DNA from: Lethocerus indicus
Lineage: Eukaryota > Arthropoda > Insecta > Hemiptera > Belostomatidae
Direction: 5' to 3'
Length of the DNA: 64,000 bases
Assembly (NCBI GenBank): GCA_019843655.1
Contig: JACDQD010000001.1
Location: forward strand, 37,003,392 to 37,067,391
The notes beneath the pieces are model-generated. The model did no database searches, was not told the DNA's origin, and worked only from the letters and a program-made list of their open reading frames with translations. The first letter of the stretch is position 1. Each line of letters starts with the position of its first letter. Positions 13,349 through 25,500 of this stretch are shown here, one piece after another. The position numbers were made by a program, and so were the translations under genes.

Positions 13349-16300
13349 ATGTCAATTTTCGCTTGCCTAGAGTCTTTATGCAGCCTTATAAAATCGTTAA
13401 CAGGCGAAGACATCACTATTCAAGACTTCCGTTTAGCCAAAGCGAATACAGGGAATGCACCGACTGTGAGATTTGTTTCTAATTAATTATTTATTGGTTA
13501 CATTTTTATTGAAATTTTGTTTTAACGAATTTTTTCGTTTATTTGATTCATACGTGTGAATGATGGTGTTGCTTACTGTTAGTAGAAAATTATGTTTTGC
13601 TCATGTGTATGCCATAAGCCTCTATCACTGACATAACTCGTTAACTCGTTATTATCTACGTGTTATGTGTTGGCTGGGGATAATATGTACATAGACACTC
13701 TACATAAATGTTTCTGGGTTTGCCTGAAATAGAAAATCACTCTCTAATTAGTTATACCATTATTAGACACCTCCTTTCTTCGGATATTTTGACCAGTGTT
13801 CTTCTAATGTTTAAATGCACTTCTTATTATTTACTGCCATTTGTGAATATATTATTTCCAGCCAGAACTGAAATCTTCCTTTCCTTTATATAAATAATTC
13901 AATTTGTCTTGTCTTGCCTTTTATTCAGTTGATCATGTTTATCTGTAGTATATAATCTAAATTAAAACAGAAAAAGAATGTAACAGGCTTTTTAAGCAAA
14001 CTCAATGTAGAGGTAAGAATTAACTTTTAATTTATGCTTTTGTTACATTATTGAATTTTTATTATTTAAATATACATAATGAATTATATAAATGTTATTA
14101 TTTTAATATGACACAATTTAGATACCATTCTAATGGCCTCTGGCTGATATTGTTTTTAATTGTCTAAAGTTTTCTACCGAATGCTGTCTGCCTAATTCAG
14201 ATTTGTAGTGAATGAGGAAAGTACATAGCTTCCAAACCTCCATTCGGCATACTTTTCCCTTAGCTAGCAAAAATTAATCAAATTTATAATATAATGTATA
14301 ATACCTGTATAGTTTATAATTTAATGTATAATGTTTTATACCCATTAATTATAAAAGTTCTATATTATTTCACAGAATATCCGGTTTTGGAAGGTTCTCC
14401 ACGCCTTGTTATGTAAGGGAGAAGTGGCTTGTAAAGGGGATCATACTCGCATATGTAAGGAATACATTGTTAAAGATGAATTGTTATTAGAAATTACATG
14501 TCAATTCATTAGCAGTTTTGTTAGTTGTCATTCTATAAAATTATGCAAAATTAGGTCAGGTTTAATTCTTAATTTCTCTGTTTCATCCTAATTTAAATTT
14601 CATCACGCATATAAGCTTGTAATGAAATTGGCTTGTTCTCAATATGAACTCTCCTGGAGAATTGACTTACTTCATCTGTCCTCTTAATGTATTGAACTTT
14701 TATTTGGTTATCCAATGAAAAGTTATATTTATTAAAGAAATTGCATAGTTTATTTAACAAATATAAGTTAATTTAACAGATTTAATTTTGTTTGTATTTA
14801 TTATTTCAGCCGAATTTGTGAATTGTACGAAGATAATGAGTTCTGCAGAAGGCTATAAGAGAGTGCAGTTGTATTGTTTGCCGGAAGATTGTTGGACAGG
14901 AAGTCGAGAATTGTTAGTTGAATTCTGTTGGATAATCTGCAATGAGGGTATTGAGACTATGATAGACCACAAGTTATGCACCAACACGCATCCTGAAAAT
15001 TATAGGATGTTTAGTAATTTAGGAAATGAGCAGGTATGGAATTCATTTTTGAAATATGAAATGTTTTATTTTCAAATAGTTTATTAAAAAATTATATTAG
15101 TTTAACTACTAAAAATAAATATAATTACACTTGAATATGGTTAATTACAGGCAATTTTGCTTACATCCCTTGATCCCATCAGGCAATTTAATTGTATGTT
15201 ACATAGGACAGGAAAGATTAAGCATTATATTCGGTTTATTGAGGAATTAATAACTGAGAAACAACTGTTTGTGAATAAGGTGAATTTATATTTGTTCTTA
15301 TTTCTTTGGGCTTGATTTATTATTTGTGCTATATTTAAATTTTATGATAATTTATAAATTGCTTATGTTACAGAGCTGATCTGTAATCACTTATAAATGT
15401 ACATGTTTTTACTTGGAAACAACTATTTTCTATATTTCCATTTAGACCATTCATTGGGGGACAGTCCTGCAGACAGCTAATCAGTCAATCTTGGTTTGTT
15501 ATTCCTGACCTCCACCAATATGGAAGGAGGGATTGCAAACCTTTTTTATGTGAGCATCTCTATAATCTGCCGATATGTATATTGCTTCGGAGCAGTTTGT
15601 TATGTAGTTTGGGGATAAATGGACAGAAAATAGTCAATTAGGATTATTTATATATTTGAAGCTTTTTTATTTTACAATGCACTAATCCCATAGTTTATTA
15701 CCTTCTGTTCTTATACCCGAAACCCTGTTTTTCCTTTTTATAAATTTTACTCATTATTTTTCCCTTCCTGTAAGCCATTCTGTATAATCCTTGATCCGTA
15801 ATATTTGATTTATTGGGCGTTATATTTCTAAGAGTAAAAAAACTACTATATGAAGAGAATTATGTTTGTGATAAATTAATTTTTTTTTAAATAAATTTAA
15901 TTTCATTCAACAAATCTCAGTTGAACAAATTTCATTCCAAATAAATTACAGTTGAAACATATTACTATCAAGCAAATTTCAGTATATGGTATAACTGTCT
16001 ATTACAACTTAATATTTTTCAAGGATATATACTAAAAATCAACTGGGTTTCTTAACGTTTTATCATAATGGAAAGTACAAATTTTGAAACATCTACCTCT
16101 GCCTGTTCTCTTTAATGATTCATAACTCTAAAAAAGTAATATTTCCTTAATCCTAGATTGTCAAATGCTTCACAACTATAGTTGTGAGTTTATAATCCTA
16201 TATTGATCTCCATAATCTCCCTCTCTTCATATAGCACTGTTCTAAAATTATAGTTAGAGCCATACAATAAACAAATATCTAACCTGACACTTGGCTATTA

Positions 16301-16384
16301 AGTTCACTCACCTTTTAGCACAATCACATGTAGTGAAAGTGTGATTGTCTCGATTAAATTGAATAATCTCTTTTAGGTTATATG

Positions 16385-16424
<40 letters not shown>

Positions 16425-17596
16425 AGGGATATATCCACAAAAAACAATGGCCAACATGTCATGATAGTGCTTAGAATCATTGACTCGTATAATCTTCCTT
16501 TGTGCCTTTTTTAAGGATATTCGCAGTAAAATACTTATTAGATCTAAATATTCAAGTTAATATCAGCTGCGGGAAGGAATTAAACATTATTTTTCCTTTT
16601 ATTTTAGTTATCTTGGACCTTAGAGTTTTGTTTTCTCTTAAAGTTCATTTTTATGTCCTTAAATTTTTGTAAGAAATACTTTGTATTTTATGCAATATAT
16701 CTATCTATCTACCTATCTACTACATTAAACTGTATAATACTTGTCACAAGTAATAAGGTATAGACAGTACACAACCCATGTCTGAGAAGATGGCAGCCAC
16801 TTAGAAATTGTGCGTAACAAATGTGTGGTGATGTAACGACAACATATACATTCAGCAAACAGGATTTAATGAACAGTTATAATTGAAACTTTAGGACATG
16901 CCAAACAGAATGGAATTATTAAAAAATATCTCCTTCCCTTTGCCTCTTTCTATCTATACATGATGTTTATGTTATGAACATGATTATGTTTAAAGTCAAT
17001 TATGTATGCATTGAATGCGTCTAGAACATGGTGGAAGATCATCTTTGAGCATTTTGTTTTCATTGTGTGGCCTATAAAATTTGCACTAGGAAACAATAGG
17101 CAGGTTTTGTCATTGCTTCCTTCAGTTTCCCAGTGTAGTTTATTATTTATTTTGTATTCGAGTTATGATTTTATTGATTTGCAGTCTTATTTCTTTATGT
17201 TGCTTGAGAATATTTAGGTACTGTTTTAATGATTTTTGCTCCCATGTAGAATTTCTCTTGCACGTTTCAATGATATGCAGTGTAAAGAGCCCCATTTCTT
17301 TATATTGTAACAACCAAATTTCTTCAATTCTTGTAGGGATTTTAGGGTTGCTTGATTTGGGTTTTGGTAATTGCCTGCATGTTGCATGACTGTCCATTGT
17401 AGGTATGCAAGACTGCTCGTATAAATGATGTTTAGCTTAAGGTGAAGGTGTCGCTAGGAGTCATATTTTTGTATATATATTATATGTAGTATAGCAGTGG
17501 TTCAGCAATTAATTTTATTAAGATATATTTCTTTAGTCTGTTTTGTTTATGGCATTAAATTTATAAAGAAAAACAAACAAATTTTCTGTACAATAT

Positions 17597-17654
<58 letters not shown>

Positions 17655-18608
17655 TTAATAAACTGTTATACGAATTTATGAAACAATATCTAATATTATG
17701 GTATGTATTTTTTATCTATCTAAGAAATACAATTTTCAGGTGAAGCAAGAGATGAATATTAAACATAGCTTGCCATTACTCCATTCATTAATGGACAATA
17801 CAGGGGACACATTTGAACATTTACACAAATTTTACCACGTACTGGAAATGTATATGAATTGGGCTGAAAACTCAAAAATGTTTTTTGAATGGATGGTTAG
17901 TAATGCATTAATAAGAAAAACACATTTACAAATAGTCTGTCGTTTTGATATTTTTTGTTATGTATCGAAGTTACATATAAATCAGTAGTTTATAAATTGT
18001 ATTAGACATTTATATGTACATTTACTATATATTATTTCAGTTCAATAACTCGGCAAGCTATATTGATGATTATAGAACATTTGGGAGAAAGAATTTTTCA
18101 AATTATGTACATTAATTATTTATGTTTATTATTATGTTTATCCTGATGGAACAAGATACTTAATTAATACTGCTATCGAATTATTAATATTGTTCCTATT
18201 AACTGCAGTAATAAACATAGATTAATAGTTAATATATACTTTTAATAACTTGTAGTTTTTCTAAATTGATAAATAAATTACCAAAATGTTTTCTAGGAGA
18301 GTGTTCTAATTGATATAAAAAAAGCGTCATCACCAATAGATTTGAGTAAAAATGACTTGGATGAGTTTCACGAAATATCATCAGATGGTGACAGTAGTGA
18401 GGTTATGTGCAGTTTAGACGTAAATTATGAATCAGAAGAGAACAAGAGTGGCAGTTCTAGCCGTGATGAGGCAGGAGCAGCTGCTCTGCGAGTTGACAAT
18501 GTTAACTCTAAGAGCGATGTTGTTATTAAGCGTATACATATGGAACTTGAAGGACTGAGGAGGCAGTTAGAAAATGTACATTTTGTTGATGATATGAGAG
18601 AAGAATAA
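13349..18608 (+). CDS. Tedc1: Tubulin epsilon and delta complex protein 1 (TEDC1/C14orf80) orthologue
   Basis: Six exons in phase: 13349-13465, 14376-14559, 14810-15033, 15151-15279, 17740-17895 and 18297-18608, giving 373 residues (human is a little over 400). Recognised by family landmarks: FRLAKA near residue 25, FWKVLHALL near 43, LPEDCWTGSRELLVEFCW in the middle, and MNWAENSKMFFEWM before the C-terminal tail. TEDC1 partners TEDC2 with delta- and epsilon-tubulin to stabilise centriolar triplet microtubules. The acidic-serine C-terminal exon ends in a short coiled-coil-like segment (ELEGLRRQLENV). An upstream ATG at 13341 is out of frame and soon stops. The donor after exon 2 (CAG|GTTTAA) is weak and was chosen because only it keeps the frame. 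Family call firm, exon 2 edge less so. Confidence 0.82.
16389..16421. repeat. TA microsatellite
   Basis: Alternating TA in the large fourth intron of TEDC1. Confidence 0.95.
17603..17652. repeat. TA microsatellite
   Basis: About 25 TA units, roughly 90 bp upstream of TEDC1 exon 5. Confidence 0.95.
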
Positions 18609-20690
18609 TCCCCATTGATTAAAGTAAAGCAACTGAACCGGATATATGATCGTACACGTTTCAATTCATGACGTTATTTTTATGTCATTAACTAATTAGT
18701 TTTGGTTTTACACATTTCATTAATATTTACAAATGATTTATTTTTGTCATCAACTACTGAGTTTTGTTTGTATGCGTTTCCATTAAAATTCATTTTTTTG
18801 TTATTTAACATACATTGTTAAAGAAAATACATTATTTTTTCAGAAATTAGTGTATTGCGTGATTTTAAGCTTATTGATAAAAATTGGTTGAGATGTACAA
18901 TCTTGTAATACTTCATACATAGCAGGAAGTATTAGATTTACATGGCATTAAAATAATATGCAATTAGTACCATATCTTTACTTACACAATGATCTTTTAT
19001 TTCATGCATTATAATTAACTTCATTAAGATTCAGATTTATATTTTTAAAATTTATCAATACATTTATGTCATACCATATCTGTGATATTGTGACTTCAGT
19101 ATTATTTAATAATAGTAAGACATGAGCAATTAATTTCATATTGTTCCTGTGGATTCACAAATATACAGAAACCTTTATTTTTTTAACACCAATTATTTTT
19201 AGGGTTTATCTGTTATCTCGAGTTGCATTTGGCTCATTAGTCTACTAAATATATCGATATATTTTTATTCCTTTTATATATTGTGGTTTTTTTAATTCAT
19301 TTTGTTGTATTGTGATATTTGATTTATTTGTACATATTTTATTGTACTATTTACATTTTATCATGATGATATGTTCCACTGTTAGTTTCTTGTATCATTT
19401 TCACAGTATGTGTGTGTTAATTTAATATGACACATAGTTCTCTTAATCTATTTATGATTATAGTTTCTCCTTTAGTTATAATTTGGAGGGGGGTTATCAT
19501 ACCATGGAAGACTAATAAAAATTATAGTCAAAATTTATATTATTAGACAAGTAAGAAAAAAGAAAATTATTCATTGAACATGAAAACATAATTATTGTAT
19601 TGAAACATTAATTTTTTGTTAGTTTTTTATACATAAAGTAGTGTTAAAGAGAGAAATTTTTTTTTCAGTCAGTATTTTATTATATGAGATTGGTGAAAAT
19701 ATGTTATTATGAGATGGGTAAAAATTTTACTATGATTGTTTGGGTAAATGATTTACAATTAATTAAATAATATTTATTTTAATAATAGTATAATTTTGTT
19801 ATAGTTTCGGAAACAATGATCTCATAAAACTTAATCTAAATTTATTTGTAATTTTGATTGTAAAACAAATATTGTTATGGATATGATATGTATTTTTTTA
19901 ATATAATAAGTATCGACAAAAATAAAGATAAACAAACAAATAATTTTTTGTGTTCCCCATTATAACATAAGTAATATGGAGAAACTACTTTTAATCACCA
20001 TATGATAGTAGTATGTGCACTTGTTATAACTTACAAAATACAAAATAGCAATTAATATTAAAAGCATTAAATCATTAGTACGAATTTATTTTTTTATGAA
20101 GACTGACATTCAACAATATTTTTGTTCGTATTAAAATTTCTTCTACTTGCAAACGAACTAGTTTTTTTCCTTATAACAAATATATTTATTGCCATTTATA
20201 ATTTACACTCATTTTCAACTATTTCTTAATGTATTTCTGCCACCAGTTTTACAATCACTGGTCCAACATATCGACTTTCACAAACTTATAAGATTCAACA
20301 TTTTACAATATTCGGTCTAAACTATTCTACAAATATCGAATCTCTAATATTATTAAATCTGTACTACTTACGATATACATATAATGTAATATTTAATATA
20401 CGATGCGAAAATTAATTATCACACGGAGGTGTTTTAAAATCCACGGTACCGCATTCCATAAAACTTTCTTTTATTACACTTTAATATCAAAATCGTATAT
20501 AAAAATTAGTTGCACTTAATGTTACTCTTATCCAAATTAAGGTTCCATATTTCAAACGTATCACAATACATTTTAAATTTTGATCTAACTAGTTTTGTAC
20601 AGTTAGGCCTAGAGGTGGTCACATGTAAAATTCTTAACGGCTAAATTATGTTTCCGGAGTATAAATTTAAGTGATAACATAATATCGCTA
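18609..20690. other. 3' flank of TEDC1 and of the igloo-like gene
   Basis: No coding exon seen. AT-rich with almost no CG. AATAAA near 19,920 (+) may end the TEDC1 transcript; TTTATT at 20,185-20,190 is a candidate signal for the minus-strand gene. CG-rich sequence starts abruptly near 20.7 kb. Confidence 0.45.
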
Positions 20691-20776
20691 GCTCAGTGAA
20701 TAACCTAACCAATTATAAAAAAATACGTTCAACTATGTTTTTGCACCCATGTCTTACAGTTACGCGACTTTTCAAA

Positions 20777-21271
20777 TTATTTTTGCGTTTCCTTATTTTG
20801 TTGCCTGACTTTGAATCCTCTGTAACCGGCCTGAATTTTAACAGCGGCGTCCCTCTTGGCTTTAAGTTTCCTCCTGACCAAAAAGCCTCTGATGGCGGCT
20901 TGAATCTTGGTCGCCGAATCGTTTTGCAGACTCCTCGCGGTCTCTTCTTGGCCGTCGACGTCGGTCTTGTCGTCCTCTTTACCGCTGCCGCAAGTCTTCC
21001 TTATTTTGAATCCTCGATATCCGGCTTGAATTTTTGTGGCGGCGTCGTTTATACGCTTGAGGTCGAGACGGGTCTTGTAACCCCTGTAGGTCGACTGTAT
21101 CAGGGTGGCCGCTTCCGCTTCCTCCTCCTCCTGGTCCTGGTCCTCGTTGCTTCTCTTCCGCTTCACCATCTTGGTTGCCGCATCCCCCACCGCAGATTTA
21201 TCCTCCTCTATGTCCTCTCCCTCCTTCGCAGGTACACCTGAAACGGTTTCCGTGTCGTTAAGCGCCGCCTG
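20777..21271 (-). CDS. igl: Terminal exon of igloo-like gene: four IQ motifs
   Basis: Open for 164 residues to TAA at 20777. An acidic stretch (NEDQDQEEEEAEAA) precedes four IQ motifs of the form [AS]AxxIQxxxRGxxxR. The acceptor is a run TAG-TAG-CAG, so two in-frame sites (exon start 21271 or 21268) differ by one glutamine; the first TAG would put a stop codon in frame. Each IQ motif is a candidate calmodulin site. Confidence 0.8.
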   Translation of the reverse strand, partial: QAALNDTETVSGVPAKEGEDIEEDKSAVGDAATKMVKRKRSNEDQDQEEEEAEAATLIQSTYRGYKTRLDLKRINDAATKIQAGYRGFKIRKTCGSGKEDDKTDVDGQEETARSLQNDSATKIQAAIRGFLVRRKLKAKRDAAVKIQAGYRGFKVRQQNKETQK

Positions 21272-22518
21272 CTACTAAAAACAATTTTTTTGTATAATCA
21301 ACCTTACAGTTTGATAAGTACTATTGCGGTATGTTGTGGTTGTTCTGACTCGACTGACTCAATAAAAGAGACCGGTGATGGCACTTTTTGTGCCGAATTG
21401 AATGGCGAACTAGTCTCGACTACTGTCCCAGTAGATCTCTGGGCAAGTGGCGTCTAAGCCGTCGAAACAAAAAAATAAATAAAATGACGTCGTACCGAGC
21501 GTCCAAAGAAGAAAGCTTCCGGCCGGCCTAGTTACGCCAGTTCGGCGTCTCACGAGAATTTATATTGTCATTTTACCTTTGACGTCATTAGACTCGAGTG
21601 CCATGTTTATTTTTATACCGCCAATGTCACATTTGTATAAACCCTAAGACAATCTTTTTAAAATGTTTTCCGTTATAATTCCGGATTACGGCACGATATA
21701 ACGAAACTTTCGAAAATTGCCGTTAATAAAAAGAACTTTAAAAAATATTTATAATATTTATTTACCAACTTATACATTAACTTTGTACGAACGGCGTAAT
21801 TGTAATGGGACTTTTCGGCCACCGTATCGACGTTACCTACAATACCGGAGTACCGAACAATAAGAGATACTTACGGATGTTTTACGGGATTCCGAAGTTC
21901 TTACAATTCCTTTTAGTCGCTGGGAACACTATTTTGGACTAGGGCACACAATCATACCTCGAGTTTAAGAGTAGATACTGTTTAGGCTACGACACATCCC
22001 GAACAAAGAGAAACAAAGGTCGGAATAAACTTTTTTGAAAAAACAGGGTTGGATCGAGCGATAATATATAAATGAACAGTTAAAAGCATTCGGTCGAGTT
22101 TGGCTCAACTAAGGGAGTTCAAAGGCAGTATAAAATTGGCACCTTACGATAACAGGTTGGCCACCATGACTAAATTACGCGCATAACTAATATATTATTT
22201 CTCGCTGAGAATATTATCGGCGTTTCGTCGATATTAGAATTTCTAACGACGTTACGAAAATAGAATTCAATAACTATTTACTTAAAATGATACTCCGTGA
22301 TTTTTCATAGATGTTCCAGCAGATATAGGTTTAATATAAATATGGGAAATTATAAAAAAAATCTCAAAACGTTTTTTGAAGAAAAGAACGTTTGAATATT
22401 CCCTCAAGGAAGAATTTTAAACTAAACGTCAATTTTTTTTGTTTTGAGTTTAGAAGTATAACGTTTTATTCATTTAAAAACAACCGAGCGCCTTAAAAGA
22501 TCTCTAATGCTCTTATGT

Positions 22519-22574
<56 letters not shown>

Positions 22575-25500
22575 CACTAAAAAAATGTGTTCGATGTATG
22601 TATAGACTGTCCTAATTACACGGCAATCATTTAAAATAAAAACGGAAAGGTAACCGGCATTCAAACTTTTCAGTATACACCATTTTTTTCACGCACATAA
22701 GACAGCCTCTCCTTCACGAACAAAAACGCCGTTTAATTAAAAACTGTTATATATATTCGAATTTTACTAATAGAGAATTAATTGAAGTTTCGTACCTTCA
22801 TCGTTAGGGACGTCGTGAAACTCATGAGGCTTAGAGACAGTGGGGACTTCCAACTCTTCCCGCACATCGCATAGAATATTCGGTTTCGATTCTCGGTCTA
22901 GCCCCTCGGAAGAAGGTTCCGATATCTCTTCGGGCTCCGATTTGTCGTCAACGAGGTTCGGGCGATCTTCCGGGTCTAGAGTGGGAGATGGGCCAACGAT
23001 GGGCTCCGACGTTAGGCCGGGTGACGACTCCCTGTCGTCCAGTTCGGGACAGCCAATAATCGGATCCGATTCTTCGTCCCGCGGTTGGGACGACGAATCG
23101 TGTCGACACTCGGACAAGGGCAGGGTCGGTTCGGTGTCGTCGTCGGGGCGCTCGGACGAGGCCGCCGACGGTTCGGTGTCGTCGTCTCGACGCTCGGACA
23201 ACGGCAGGGTCGGTTCGGTGTTGTCGTCCCGAGGCTCGGACAGCGGCAGGGTCGGTTCGGTGTTATCGTCCCGAGGCTCGGACAACGGCAGGGTCGGTTC
23301 GGTGTTGTCGTCCCGAGGCTCGGACGAGGCCGCCGACGGTTCCGAGTCGTCGTCGCGACGCTCCGACGAGGGTGGACTCGGTTCCGAGCCGTCGTCCGGA
23401 CGCTCGCATTCGGGTGGAGCCGGTTCGGAGTCCTCCTCGCGACTTTCCGATAAGGGTCGTGCGGGTTCCGTCCAATCTTCGCGACGTTCGGATAAAGGCG
23501 GAGAGGGTTCGGAGTTGTCATCGCCACGCTCGGATAGGGGCAGAGCGGGTTCGATCGAATCTTCTCTACGCTCGGATAAGGGCAGAGAGTGTTCGGAGTC
23601 ATCCTTACGACTTTCGGGTAAGGCCGGAGACGGTTTGGAGTAGTCATCGCCACGCTCGGATAGGGGCAGAGCGGGTTCGGAGTTGTCATCGCGACTCTCA
23701 GATAACGGTGGAGAGAGTTCGGAGTTGTCGTCGGGACGCTCAGATACGGGCAGCGCGGGCTCGGTCGAATCTTCTCTACGCTCGGATAAGGGTAGAGCGG
23801 TTTCGATCGATTCTACCCGACGTTCTGATACAGGCGGAGAGCGTTCGGAGTCTTCTTCACGGTGTTCGGGTAAGGGCAGAGCGGGTTCGATCGAATCTTC
23901 TCTACGCTCGGATAAGGGCAGGGACGGTTGAGAGTCGTCCTCAAGACGCTCGGGTAAGGGCAGAGCGGTTTCCATCGAATCTTCCTCGCGACGCTCGGAT
24001 AAGGGTCGAGCGGGTTCGATGGAATCTTCACGACGCTCGGATAAGGGCAATGAGCGTTCGGAGTCTTCCTCGCGAAGCTCGGATAAGGGTAGAGCGGGTT
24101 CGATCGAATCTTCACGATGCTCGGATAAGGGCACAGACGGTTCGGAGTCGTCCTCAAGACGCTCGGGTAAGGGCAGAGCGGTTTCCATCGAATCTTCCTC
24201 GCGACGCTCGGATAAGGGCAGAGACGGTTCGGAGTCGTCCTCAAGACGCTCGGGTAAGGGCAGAGCGGTTTCCATCGAATCTTCCTCGCGACGCTCGGAT
24301 AAGGGCAGAGACGGTTCGGAGTCGTCCTCAAGACGCTTGGGTAAGGGCAGAGCGGTTCCCATCAAATCTTCCTCGCGACGCTCGGATAAGGGCAGAGACG
24401 GTTCGGAGTCGTCCTCAAGACGCTTGGGTAAGGGCAGAGCGGTTCCCATCAAATCTTCCTCGCGACGCTCGGATAAGGGTCGAGCGGGTTCGATGGAATC
24501 TTCACGACGCTCGGATAAGGGCAAAGAGCGTTCAGAATCTTCCTCGCGGCTTTCGGATAAGGGTCGAGCGGGTTCGATCGTATCTTCTTTGCGGTCGGAT
24601 AAGGGCAGAGATGGTTCGGAATCTTCCGCACGATGCTCGGATGAGGTTAGAGCGGGTTCTATCGAATCCTCTTTATGCTCGGGTAAGGGCAGAGATGGTT
24701 CGGAGTGATCCTGACGGGTCTCGGATAAGGGTGGGGCTGGTTCGGAATGATCGTCGGGACGCTCGGAGGGAGGAAGTGTGGCCTCGGATTCCTGGCCTCT
24801 GGAGACTTCCGCTTCCGACGAGATTTCCACCTTATCGCTTTCGGATTCGCTCTTCTCGGCCTCTTTCATCGCCGAAACCTAAATAGAATCAATCGGTTTA
24901 ATCAATTAATTAATCGGAAATTAATCGGTTCGGATAGACTCGTTTAAAATCGTATTCCAGTTTATATTTTAAATTATTTTGATATTTTAGCCGACATGTA
25001 CTAATTATTACTGTTGTAATAATTGTTATTGCTGTGGCCGTGTATTAAAATTACTACACCCTGGCAAGAAAGGCAAAGAGGTGGATGTAATAGAGAATAC
25101 GGAGATTTTCAAGAACAAACATAGCAACATAATAAACGAAAAAATAAATTTCCTGTGATGCTATATTCGCCCAGCTAATACTTCTAAATAAGCTCGCCTG
25201 CCTCCCCTTTTGACTGATAATCCGACACTATAAGACTTTAACAAAGCCAATTAACAAAATCCCTCCCAACCCAATGAAGACAAACAATATCCCGAAAAAC
25301 ACAATAACAAGACACATATATATACACACGACAAACAGAGAACGACCACAGTACAAGTGATAAAGACAGGGCAGTGAGGTTGCCCAAAAAACTGCGCCAA
25401 AATGACTAACACCGCTACTGAAGATGGCGAGCAGCCGAAACCGGTCTAGCAAAATACCAAACCAGCGAGAGGAGACAGAAACACAAGAAATCCACCGTAT

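Noticed and set aside
16389..17652. Possible origin or recombination signal in TA runs
   Set aside because: Simple microsatellites are frequent throughout the window; nothing beyond length distinguishes these.
22796..22796. Direct splice from the repeat exon to the IQ terminal exon
   Set aside because: Phase 1 donor against a phase 0 acceptor gives a stop within a few codons with every AG tested.
23372..24886. 504-codon plus-strand open frame opposite the repeat exon
   Set aside because: It is an antisense shadow of a stop-free tandem repeat; the product is monotonous and Arg-rich, and the minus frame has proper splice sites and a start context.
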